NCBI RefSeq assembly: GCF_001708965.1
Contig: NZ_LVJW01000006.1
Coordinates: forward strand, 1-64,000
Direction of reading: 5' to 3'
Source of the DNA: Candidatus Thiodiazotropha endoloripes
GTDB lineage: Bacteria > Pseudomonadota > Gammaproteobacteria > Chromatiales > Chromatiaceae
Length of the DNA stretch: 64,000 nt
Positions within the stretch are counted from its first letter, which is position 1. Each line of letters starts with the position of its first letter. Below are positions 40,996 through 48,094 of the stretch, in pieces. Both the position numbers and the translations under genes were made by a program. A model generated the notes under the pieces. The model searched no databases, had not been told where the DNA came from, and worked only from the letters and a program-made list of their open reading frames with translations.

Positions 40996-41853
40996 CTATT
41001 TGATCACTGGGTTAACAGCCTGAACAGCCGACACAATCTTCAACGCGTCGACTGTGGCTTGTACATCATGTACCCGTAAAATGGCACTCCCTTTCATGGC
41101 CGCCATCACCGCCGCAGCCAGGCTGCCATACAGACGCTCTTCAACAGCACGTTCTCCAAGCAGTGCCCCTATCATAGACTTTCTGGATATTCCCACCAAT
41201 AGCGGCACACCAAGCTGTTCGAGATTTTGCAGACCGTCGAGTAGCGCAAGATTATGTGGCAGGGTTTTGCCGAAGCCAAACCCGGGATCAACAATCAGCC
41301 GATCCTGCGGGATACCCGACGCCACACAAGCATCCAGTCGCTGCTGGAGAAAGGTTTTAACATCATCAACCACATCATCATAGTGAGGATTGCACTGCAT
41401 GGTACGGGGCTCACCCTGCATGTGCATCAGGCAGACCGGCACAGCGGCTTCAGCAGCGGCCTCCAGGGCGCCGGAATCGCGCAATGCCATCACATCATTG
41501 ATCATCCCCGCACCGGCCGATACAGCCTCACGCATCACCTCAGCCTTACTGGTATCGACCGAAATGGGTAACGGGATTTCACCGGCCAGCGTCTCGATCA
41601 GTGGAATCACCCGGTCCATCTCCTGTTGCGCGGTGACCGGTTGGGCGCCTGGTCGGGTTGACTCACCACCAACATCGATAATCGCCGCCCCTTCATCGAT
41701 CATCTGCATGGCATGTTTGATGGCAGCATCCCGGGCGGTGAAGCGCCCTCCATCGGAAAATGAATCCGGAGTCAGATTGAGGATACCCATCACCTGAGGC
41801 TGACTCAGGTCGAGTGTTTTACCGGCGCAGTCAAGAATCTTAGGCGCAGACAT
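40996..41853 (-). CDS. folP: Dihydropteroate synthase
   Basis: A 285-residue folate-pathway enzyme joining p-aminobenzoate to hydroxymethyl-dihydropterin pyrophosphate. Signatures are GILNLTPDSFSDGGRF, DVGGESTRPGA and DPGFGFGKTLPHN. The ATG at 41853 (MSAPKIL) gives a typical start. In many gammaproteobacteria ftsH lies directly upstream; here the two are 6 kb apart. Confidence 0.96.
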   Translation of the reverse strand: MSAPKILDCAGKTLDLSQPQVMGILNLTPDSFSDGGRFTARDAAIKHAMQMIDEGAAIIDVGGESTRPGAQPVTAQQEMDRVIPLIETLAGEIPLPISVDTSKAEVMREAVSAGAGMINDVMALRDSGALEAAAEAAVPVCLMHMQGEPRTMQCNPHYDDVVDDVKTFLQQRLDACVASGIPQDRLIVDPGFGFGKTLPHNLALLDGLQNLEQLGVPLLVGISRKSMIGALLGERAVEERLYGSLAAAVMAAMKGSAILRVHDVQATVDALKIVSAVQAVNPVIK

Positions 41854-41983
41854 ATGTTTCCTTATTTTGAGCAAAACCGACAAGCTAAGCTGGAAAACGA
41901 TAGATTACCATCGTCAGGCTGGCGGTTTTTCTTTAATTGCCGTACCACTCAGGGCCTCTTTTTGGAATCGCCCATAGCAGACT

Positions 41984-42610
41984 TCAAACATGTTCAGACA
42001 TGGTTCGCGCCAGGGCAATCAGCAGCTGCCTCGATTTGCTGTTCATCTCTGAGTAGATGGTCATCAGTTCACGCAGATCGTCAGGAAATGATCCGCATAG
42101 GCCATCCGACTCAATATGCTGCTCATCCAACCATTTGACCGGCCTGTCACTGGCCTTTTCGATGTTGCGCGCTAGACGCTCACCGATATGTTTGAAGGGA
42201 TTATCGATATGATCGGCCAGCTGAGCGGCCTTGAGCCGGCTGGCCAAGAGTAATTCAGCGATCGCCTCCGATCCTTCGGCCTCAGTCTGGCGATAGAGAA
42301 ATACCAGGTTCTGATGCCTTACCGCTTGCAGATCCCGCTCGCCGGAACGGATCGGGCCAAGTCCGAACATGATCCAGCAGGTCGATGTGCCCGTGGTCCT
42401 GGCAATGATCTCAACATGGCCGGGATGGGGCATGGAGTAACCGGCCTCATACCAGGAGAGCCTGTTTTCCGGCCACTTCGGTAACTTCTCCCTGAACGCC
42501 TTGGCTGTCTTGAAACCAGCCATCTTGCGGGCCTGAGCAATACGTTTACCAATCTTCACCGCAACCGGGTCTTTACTGCGCGACTGGCCGATTGAATTAT
42601 TTTTTGTCAT
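41984..42610 (-). CDS. HTH (Cro/C1-type) regulator, unassigned
   Basis: A 208-residue protein. Residues about 18-75 look like a helix-turn-helix of the Cro/C1 type: KIGKRIAQARKMAGFKTAKAF, then RLSWYEAGYSMPHPGHVEIIARTTG. The C-terminal 130 residues are helical and unrecognised. It faces folP's 5' end and is divergent from the island genes. A plus-strand sigma70-like promoter begins 16 bp from its start codon, so binding near its own promoter would control both directions. It may be the island's regulator; the target is unknown. Confidence 0.7.
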   Translation of the reverse strand: MTKNNSIGQSRSKDPVAVKIGKRIAQARKMAGFKTAKAFREKLPKWPENRLSWYEAGYSMPHPGHVEIIARTTGTSTCWIMFGLGPIRSGERDLQAVRHQNLVFLYRQTEAEGSEAIAELLLASRLKAAQLADHIDNPFKHIGERLARNIEKASDRPVKWLDEQHIESDGLCGSFPDDLRELMTIYSEMNSKSRQLLIALARTMSEHV

Positions 42611-42625
42611 ATGCAAAAAATTCTC

Positions 42626-42653
42626 TTGCAAAATAAAAGATCAGCATTATACT
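42626..42653 (+). promoter_or_regulatory. Sigma70-like promoter divergent from the HTH gene
   Basis: TTGCAA (42626-42631) and TATACT (42648-42653), 16 bp apart, close to consensus. It would start a transcript near 42660 that covers the small ORF at 42725 and ends at the tandem hairpins at 42884-42953. Confidence 0.6.
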
Positions 42654-42724
42654 TGCGCTCCAAGTTATGGGAAGTGTCAAATTGACTGTCGCTTCTGCCA
42701 CATTTATTGAAACGGAAACTGACT

Positions 42725-42862
42725 ATGTATTTATCGGGCTTACGCAACATCCACACACCAGCACCCCTGGAAACAGGGTCTGCTTGCGTGGCTGCGTATC
42801 CAGCAAAACTACAAACCGTCAGCTTCCTGCTTAACAGCAGGGACATAACCGGTATGACCTGA
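42725..42862 (+). CDS. Possible 45-residue small protein
   Basis: ATG at 42725 to TGA at 42860-42862 encodes 45 residues (MYLSGLRNIHTPAPLET ... NSRDITGMT). It is preceded by a weak GGA and a good promoter, and followed by two hairpins and a T-run, so a discrete transcript is likely. No homology is recognised. The transcript could equally be a non-coding RNA. Confidence 0.35.
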   Translation: MYLSGLRNIHTPAPLETGSACVAAYPAKLQTVSFLLNSRDITGMT

Positions 42863-42883
42863 CGCCTACAGCCCAAACAGACG

Positions 42884-42953
42884 GGAAGGTGTCATGAACT
42901 ACTGACACCTTCCGGAACAACCCCCGGTTGGTGAAAACCCCGGGGGTTTTTTA
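42884..42953 (+). terminator. Tandem hairpins ending in a strong terminator
   Basis: First hairpin: GGAAGGTGTCA/TGACACCTTCC, 11 perfect pairs (42884-42913). Second hairpin: CCCCCGG/CCGGGGG (42921-42946), followed by TTTTTT. The second is a classic intrinsic terminator. The first could be an attenuator arm or an RNA domain. Confidence 0.75.
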
Positions 42954-43020
42954 TTGCCCGGGGATAACCCGGGGCTACACCCTGGACACTCTTTGACAAT
43001 TAGGAAAACCGATTAATCCC

Positions 43021-43430
43021 TGTCCAGAGAGAGGAAAGGGATTGTGGCCGCTTGGGGCCAATACCAAGCAAGCCTCGTCCCCCCTCGTTCTCGGTTACGG
43101 GCCGGGAATGGTCACCTGTCCGGCCAGGGACAAGAGGTAGTGCTGCTGTTCGAATCGAATCAGGAACGACAAGCACAGCCGTGCAGTGCCAGGGGAGAAG
43201 TCTCGACCGATACCCGAAGCACCGGTCCGCTGACCAGGAGTAAGCGGACCAATTTGTGTGAGGCAACAGTCTCTCACATCGAATAACCGGGGATATGGCG
43301 CAAACGGATGGATCGCCTTACGGTGTCATCTGCTCTTGAAGATATCCTCCAGGATACGGAGAAGATCAATGTTTAACCAAATCACCGGACCGTTAGGCCG
43401 GCCAGATAAATCAATTTAACGGGAGTCGAG
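43021..43430 (+). ncRNA. Hairpin-rich leader or structured RNA upstream of the rtcB operon
   Basis: These 410 bp contain no good gene but a run of stable hairpins: GCTTGG/CCAAGC (43050-43069), GGCCGG/CCGGCC (43100-43125), GGTCCGCT/AGCGGACC with an 11-nt loop (43224-43250), TGTGAG/CTCACA (43257-43278) and TATCC/GGATA (43343-43356). GTTCGAATC at 43148 matches a tRNA T-loop. TTGACA at 42993 is a possible -35 box. It could be a 5' leader or a separate RNA, perhaps a substrate of the downstream RNA ligase. It matches no RNA family I can name. Confidence 0.35.
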
Positions 43431-43431
43431 T

Positions 43432-43539
43432 ATGCATCAATTTTCAACCTTAACCCGCCAACCTATCTGCACCTCTGCAACCAAGGAGAGTGAACATGGA
43501 GCAGAACGACTTAAAGGAGCTGTTGGCCTGTCTGCCTAA
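43432..43539 (+). CDS. Possible 35-residue leader peptide overlapping the next gene
   Basis: ATG at 43432 follows GGGAG with 6-bp spacing. The ORF (MHQFSTLTRQPICTSATK ...) runs to TAA at 43537 and overlaps the start of the EIQSDW gene in another frame. It may couple translation. Support is only the ribosome-binding site and the overlap. Confidence 0.25.
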   Translation: MHQFSTLTRQPICTSATKESEHGAERLKGAVGLSA

Positions 43540-44443
43540 AGAGAGAACCCTCTATCCATACTGCCAGGATTACTATGCCGTGCAACTGCTGCAGATTGCA
43601 GCGAAAAAGCACCAGTCGATTCAAGCAATAAAGGGGTCGAAGTTTGGCCGCCTGCTGAACAAACCATCGATAACATCACTACTCAGCAGCTGTGGCAATG
43701 GCTGTATCAGCGGTGAACTGTTGAACAGCTATTGGCAGGAGCCCGGCACCACCTACCTGATTACCACCGGTGTCTGGGGCAGTAGATCCGACCGATATGC
43801 ACAGACATCGAGACCCGGTATCAATCTGGTGCTGCGTCTCAATTTCAACCATCAACATGACCAGATGTTTCATCAATCGATCCACCCTGTTGAGGATGGC
43901 GTGTTCAACAACTGGGGCCATCCGGTACTGCAACGCGGCGATCGCAGCTACTACCGTGAGACCCTGGCCTGGTCGCGGCTGGATATCGACCTTCAGTTGG
44001 GCGAAGTGCTGATTGAAGAGATCCAGAGTGACTGGGTCAGAGATGTCAGCTGGCTGAACAAGTGGCGTCAATGCTGCGCAACAGATGAGGATCCCCTACA
44101 TTGCTACAGCTTCAATACCACCGCCGCACTGGCCGGTCGTTATCTGAATTTTGTGCAACCGCTGCTGAAACAGTGGAGTCAGGCAATGCTCGCGGCAACC
44201 ATCGACTTTATCAACCGTGAGCTGGGATTGAAACGTATCTGGTTCCACAGTTGGGAAGTCGGTAACTGTCTGAAGCGTATCAAGGGCAGCTATGTACCGC
44301 CCAGATCACTCTACACCAGCCTGCCGAGACAGTTCTGTTTCGAACTGACCGATCAACTGCCAGGCCTGTTGAGTGACAGACGCACAATCAAACGCCTGCG
44401 CCGGGGAAAAATCTCGCCCCGATTTTATAAACTAGAACTATGA
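43496..44443 (+). CDS. Conserved-looking protein with EIQSDW motif, adjacent to rtcB
   Basis: A 315-residue soluble protein. ATG at 43496 follows AAGGAGA with good spacing. I do not recognise the whole family. The centre has EVLIEEIQSDWVRD (about 170-183), a motif I associate with domains in large phage or plasmid polyvalent proteins. Further conserved-looking strings are IRPGINLVLRLNFNHQ-like, ELGLKRIWFHSWEVGN and PPRSLYTSLPRQFCFE. No signal peptide or membrane segment. It ends 12 bp before rtcB, so the two are surely one operon. A role in RNA repair or damage response is inferred only from this pairing. Confidence 0.75.
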   Translation: MEQNDLKELLACLPKERTLYPYCQDYYAVQLLQIAAKKHQSIQAIKGSKFGRLLNKPSITSLLSSCGNGCISGELLNSYWQEPGTTYLITTGVWGSRSDRYAQTSRPGINLVLRLNFNHQHDQMFHQSIHPVEDGVFNNWGHPVLQRGDRSYYRETLAWSRLDIDLQLGEVLIEEIQSDWVRDVSWLNKWRQCCATDEDPLHCYSFNTTAALAGRYLNFVQPLLKQWSQAMLAATIDFINRELGLKRIWFHSWEVGNCLKRIKGSYVPPRSLYTSLPRQFCFELTDQLPGLLSDRRTIKRLRRGKISPRFYKLEL

Positions 44444-44455
44444 GGGATTATAGCT

Positions 44456-45655
44456 ATGCCTATTTTACAAACACTCAATAAAGGAAAGGTGCCGGTCCAC
44501 ATCTGGACCGGCGATACGGAAACCACAGCACTCAACCAGCTTGAGAATGTATCCCGTATGCCTTTCATCCACCACCACGTGGCAGCCATGCCCGATGTCC
44601 ATATGGGTATAGGTGCGACTGTCGGGTCAGTGATCCCAACCAAGGGGGCGATTGTACCGGCGGCGGTTGGCGTGGACATCGGTTGTGGTATGAATGCCAT
44701 CCGGCTCTCCCTGTCAGCAGCTGAACTGCCGGATAGCCTGCGTATGCTGCGTAATCGTATCGAGCAGGCGATTCCGGTGGGATTCGACATGCATGATCGG
44801 GATCCGGTCAAACGCTCAACCATTGTGCCTATGGCAAAACGACTGGATCAGATTCTTGATCGTCATCCGGCTATCGCCAAGATGCAGCGCAAGCGGCCCT
44901 ACGACATCTGGGTTCGTCAACTGGCGACCCTGGGTGGCGGCAACCATTTTATCGAGCTCTGCCTGGATGAAAACGAGGCGGTCTGGGTCATGCTGCACTC
45001 CGGTTCCCGGGGTATCGGGAATGTGATTGGTCGCTACTTCATCGAACTGGCGCGCAAGGATATGGGGGATCAACTGGGAAGATTACCCGACCGGGACCTG
45101 GCCTACTTCAGCGAAGGCGCTCAGCATTTCGATGACTACATCGAGGCGGTTGATTGGGCCCAGGACTATGCCATGATCAATCGCCGGGAGATGATGCAGC
45201 ATATGCTGGACGTGCTGGGGAGGCATCTGCCTCACTTCACGATCACCAAAGAGGCGATCAACTGTCACCACAACTATGTGGTACGGGAATACCACTTCGG
45301 TGCCGAAGTCTATGTCACCCGCAAAGGTGCCATACGTGCCGGTGAAGGTGAACTGGGAATCATCCCCGGTTCGATGGGTGCTAAGTCCTACATTGTTCGA
45401 GGCAAGGGTAGTGAGGCATCGTTCTGCTCCTGCTCCCACGGCGCGGGACGCCGTATGTCCCGTTCAAAGGCCAAACGGCAATTCAACCGGGCCGATCTGG
45501 AATCCCAGACCCAGGGTGTGGAGTGTCGCAAGGACAAAGGGGTGATCGATGAGATCCCCGCTGCCTATAAGGACATCGATCAGGTGATGGCCAACCAGAG
45601 CGACCTGGTTGAAGTGGTACACACCCTGAAGCAGGTGATGTGTGTAAAAGGTTAA
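44456..45655 (+). CDS. rtcB: RNA-splicing ligase RtcB
   Basis: A 399-residue GTP-dependent, Mn-dependent ligase that joins 2',3'-cyclic phosphate or 3'-phosphate ends to 5'-OH RNA ends. All key motifs are visible: MPDVHMGIGATVGSVIP, the metal Cys in VGVDIGCGM (about residue 77), GGGNHFIE, HSGSRGIGN, HHNY, GIIPGSMGAKSYIV and the guanylylated His in CSHGAGRRMSRSKA (about 328). No rtcA or rtcR-type regulator is nearby. It is co-transcribed with the EIQSDW gene upstream and probably with the small basic gene downstream. Confidence 0.96.
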   Translation: MPILQTLNKGKVPVHIWTGDTETTALNQLENVSRMPFIHHHVAAMPDVHMGIGATVGSVIPTKGAIVPAAVGVDIGCGMNAIRLSLSAAELPDSLRMLRNRIEQAIPVGFDMHDRDPVKRSTIVPMAKRLDQILDRHPAIAKMQRKRPYDIWVRQLATLGGGNHFIELCLDENEAVWVMLHSGSRGIGNVIGRYFIELARKDMGDQLGRLPDRDLAYFSEGAQHFDDYIEAVDWAQDYAMINRREMMQHMLDVLGRHLPHFTITKEAINCHHNYVVREYHFGAEVYVTRKGAIRAGEGELGIIPGSMGAKSYIVRGKGSEASFCSCSHGAGRRMSRSKAKRQFNRADLESQTQGVECRKDKGVIDEIPAAYKDIDQVMANQSDLVEVVHTLKQVMCVKG

Positions 45656-45676
45656 GTGGGCCGGGCTAAGGCCCAC
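45656..45676 (+). promoter_or_regulatory. Intercistronic hairpin after rtcB
   Basis: GTGGGCC/GGCCCAC, 7 pairs with a 7-nt loop, starts at the base after the rtcB stop codon. No T-run follows, so it may be a processing or stability element. Confidence 0.5.
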
Positions 45677-45707
45677 ATATATTAATGTTGAAATTGAGGA
45701 ACTACTG

Positions 45708-45989
45708 ATGAAGAAAAAAGCTGACAGGGCACGCAATCTGTTGCACAACCACCCGATGCTGCGCAAAGGGGGTGTGCATGATAAATCCAACAAGGCCAAA
45801 CGCCGGAAGGAGAGACAAAACCTACGCAAGGCGTGGTTTTCTCTGAGCACACACTGTGTGTTGAGAGAAGACCACGTCGCTGCGGTATCATCCTTGCTTA
45901 CACAGACTCTGAATTATCTAACGGGCAAACCGTTGACTGACTGCAGTTTCGAAATTAAAACTTTTGTGTCTTTCCCATCCACCATCTAG
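45708..45989 (+). CDS. Small basic protein, ArfA-like candidate with hairpin inside the ORF
   Basis: A 93-codon ORF with GAGGA well placed before the ATG at 45708. Residues 1-46 are strongly basic: MKKKADRARNLLHNHPMLRK, then KSNKAKRRKERQNLRKAWFSL. The arrangement LLHxxPxxR followed by a Lys/Arg-rich stretch resembles ArfA, the alternative ribosome-rescue factor. A 20-bp hairpin (45832-45876) covers codons 42-57, just after the basic part, and residues beyond it look non-coding in character. In E. coli, arfA mRNA is cut by RNase III at such an in-frame hairpin, giving a stop-less mRNA and a truncated active protein. The ArfA assignment is an inference from pattern, not from a clear match. Confidence 0.5.
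   Translation: MKKKADRARNLLHNHPMLRKGGVHDKSNKAKRRKERQNLRKAWFSLSTHCVLREDHVAAVSSLLTQTLNYLTGKPLTDCSFEIKTFVSFPSTI
45832..45876 (+). promoter_or_regulatory. Long RNA hairpin inside the small basic ORF
   Basis: CGTGGTTTTCTCT pairs with AGAGAAGACCACG and the stem continues with AGCACAC/GTGTGTT to a 3-nt loop. About 20 pairs with one mismatch (G45-G63) and two or three G-U pairs. No T-run follows, so it is a poor intrinsic terminator and a good RNase III-type substrate. Confidence 0.75.
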
Positions 45990-46112
45990 GCGTAATTTTC
46001 CCAGTCACCTATGCTACAGACTGTGTCTGAGGTTGCTTGTTAACCCGGCGACCAAATCGATTTTGTGATTGATGTTGAATCACGGATCACCTACCCCACG
46101 AGGAGAGTCCAC

Positions 46113-46316
46113 ATGTCAGTTGCAAAAGTTACAGAAATCATCACTTCGTCCAGTAAGAGTTTTGATGACGCTGTCACAAAAGGGATCAAACGCGCCAACA
46201 AGACACTGAAAAACATCAAAGGGGCCTGGGTTAAAGATCAACAACTGTCGGTGAGTAATGGCAAGGTCACCGATTACCGGGTAACGCTGAAAGTCACTTT
46301 TGTATTGAAGGATTGA
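46113..46316 (+). CDS. Dodecin
   Basis: A 67-residue flavin-binding storage protein. The family pattern is complete: MSVAKVTEIITSSSKSFDDA, the Trp in IKGAWVKDQ that stacks on flavin, and YRVTLKVTFVL at the end. The ATG at 46113 follows AGGAGAG; an upstream in-frame start lacks this support. Confidence 0.93.
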   Translation: MSVAKVTEIITSSSKSFDDAVTKGIKRANKTLKNIKGAWVKDQQLSVSNGKVTDYRVTLKVTFVLKD

Positions 46317-46388
46317 ATAACCGATTGAGCGGGATATTCAGCCGCAGAGAATACCTAACAACACAACTTAAGATAGGAGCACGCAGCA

Positions 46389-46820
46389 ATGGGACTGTTC
46401 GATTTCGCAACCGATTTAGGCAAAAAACTGTTTGGTAAGGATGACGATCCGGCAGAGAAAATTAAGCAGCAGATTGAATCGGACAATCCGGGTATTCAGG
46501 ATCTGGATGTCAGCTATGAAAACGGCAAGGTAATCCTGTCAGGCAATGCAGAAACGGCTGAAGCTTTGGAAAAGGGCGTATTGATCGCCGGGAATGTTGT
46601 CGGTGTCAGCGAAGTGAGTGCCGATGGTGTTACGGCTCCGGAGCAACAGTCCAAGGTGGAATACTATACGATCGTCAGTGGTGACACGCTATCGGCAATC
46701 GCCAAACGTTTCCTCGGCAATGCCTCGGCATACCCGAAGATTTTTGAAGCAAACCGCGAAGTGATCAAGGATCCCAACCTGATCTATCCAGGACAGAAGA
46801 TCCGCATACCCATGGACTAA
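46389..46820 (+). CDS. kbp: Kbp-like BON-LysM protein
   Basis: A 143-residue cytoplasmic protein like E. coli Kbp (YgaU), a potassium-binding protein. It starts MGLFDFATDLGKKLFG, has a BON domain at about 20-85 (VSYENGKVILSGNAETAEAL) and a C-terminal LysM domain (YYTIVSGDTLSAIAKRFLG ... NLIYPGQKIRIP). Length and domain order match E. coli Kbp. AGGAGC lies before the ATG. A strong terminator follows. Confidence 0.92.
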   Translation: MGLFDFATDLGKKLFGKDDDPAEKIKQQIESDNPGIQDLDVSYENGKVILSGNAETAEALEKGVLIAGNVVGVSEVSADGVTAPEQQSKVEYYTIVSGDTLSAIAKRFLGNASAYPKIFEANREVIKDPNLIYPGQKIRIPMD

Positions 46821-46858
46821 ACTGTCGTATCGATAACAAGGCATGGTTGGCTCAATCG

Positions 46859-46884
46859 ATCCCCGGGACACCGGGGATTTTTTT
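46859..46884 (+). terminator. Terminator after kbp
   Basis: ATCCCCGG/CCGGGGAT with a GACA loop, then TTTTTT. Confidence 0.9.
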
Positions 46885-47174
46885 ACCGGTCATCTAAGGC
46901 CTGATAACACGATCGTTTATAGAGAGCGGGATCCCTCTTGGCCGCGAACGGACGCCATTCACCGCAATTAGAAACCATTAGTTAAGCAGATTGTGTGAGT
47001 GGCTTCCTACTCCTCCATCCGAATGCCTTCCTTGATTGACGCATCCAATCCAATGGATCTCTTAGATGCAGGTCTGAGCACTGTAACCACATAAAAAAGG
47101 ATAGCTATCCATAACAAAACTTGCGTTAATAGTGATCCCTCAGAGCCAGCAATGTTAAGCCGGAAATAGATCCT
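46885..47174. other. Intergenic region with a partial palindromic repeat
   Basis: No gene seen. CTAAGGCCTGATAACAC at 46894-46910 resembles the left half of the 31-bp dispersed palindrome; the right arm is missing. Confidence 0.4.
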
Positions 47175-47972
47175 ATGGAAGCTACGCAGCGACTACTCGA
47201 AATCATGGCCAAGTTACGAGATCCGGATAAGGGTTGTCCCTGGGATCTGCGTCAGACCTACGACACCATCGTGCCCTATACCCTCGAAGAGGCCTATGAA
47301 GTCGCCGATACAATTCAGCGGGGTGAAATGGATGAGCTGCGGGATGAGCTGGGTGACCTGCTGTTCCAAATCGCCTTTTACAGCCAGATCGCCCGGGAAG
47401 AGGGTCATTTCGATTTCAATGATGTCGCAAGCGGGATTTGTGAAAAGATGATCCGCCGCCACCCCCACGTGTTCGCCGATGCGGAGTATCAGAGTGACGA
47501 ACAGTTGCGCCAGGCCTGGGAACAGCAGAAGGCGGAAGAGCGTGCTGGACAGAAACAATCATCACCAGCGAGTCATATGGATGGCGTGGCCCACGCCCTG
47601 CCGGCGCTGATCCGAGCGGAAAAACTGCAGAAGAGGGCTGCGCGGGTGGGATTCGACTGGCCCGATCCACAAGGAGCATTCGATAAAGTCAGCGAAGAGT
47701 TCGATGAAGTTCGTCATGAGCTGGAAAACTTCAATCGGCAACAGCTGCAGGATGAACTGGGGGACCTGATATTTGCCATGGTCAACGTGGTACGCCTGTT
47801 GGGTATGGATGCGGAACAGACTTTGACACAAGCCAATATGAAGTTTGAGAGACGTTTTCGCGCCTTGGAACAGACGCTGCTGCAACAGGGGATTACTGAC
47901 TTACAGACTCAAAGCCTGGAGCAACTTGATGCAGTTTGGGAGCAAGTCAAAAAAGCAGAGCAGCAGAATTGA
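47175..47972 (+). CDS. mazG: Nucleoside triphosphate pyrophosphohydrolase MazG
   Basis: A 265-residue enzyme that hydrolyses NTPs to NMP and pyrophosphate. It has two MazG repeats. The first is the active one, with CPWDLRQTYDTIVPYTLEEAYEV and the metal-binding ELGDLLFQIAFYSQIA. The second begins near residue 160 (FDWPDPQGAFDKVSEEFDEVRHEL, ELGDLIFAMVNVVR). Length matches E. coli MazG. It is the last plus-strand gene of the island and converges on ftsH. Confidence 0.96.
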   Translation: MEATQRLLEIMAKLRDPDKGCPWDLRQTYDTIVPYTLEEAYEVADTIQRGEMDELRDELGDLLFQIAFYSQIAREEGHFDFNDVASGICEKMIRRHPHVFADAEYQSDEQLRQAWEQQKAEERAGQKQSSPASHMDGVAHALPALIRAEKLQKRAARVGFDWPDPQGAFDKVSEEFDEVRHELENFNRQQLQDELGDLIFAMVNVVRLLGMDAEQTLTQANMKFERRFRALEQTLLQQGITDLQTQSLEQLDAVWEQVKKAEQQN

Positions 47973-48059
47973 TCAAGGGCGATGAATTTCCGGATTAGGA
48001 TCGGTAACGGGAAAACGAAAACAGGCTGTGATGATAGAGAGGTTTTTTTGGAGAGGATC

Positions 48060-48085
48060 AGCGGCCAGCATCAAAGCTGGCCGCT
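48060..48085. terminator. Hairpin between convergent mazG and ftsH
   Basis: AGCGGCCAGC/GCTGGCCGCT, 10 perfect pairs with a 6-nt loop. T-runs are weak on both sides, so it could be a weak bidirectional terminator. Confidence 0.5.
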
Positions 48086-48094
48086 GGTGAGGTT

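Noticed and set aside
42607-42876. 89-codon minus-strand frame upstream of the HTH gene
   Set aside because: It runs against the promoter, the small ORF and the start of the tandem hairpins on the plus strand, which are better supported.
43261-43340. Possible c-di-GMP or TPP riboswitch
   Set aside because: GCGCAAACGGATGG is only superficially like the GEMM core, and the other conserved segments are missing.
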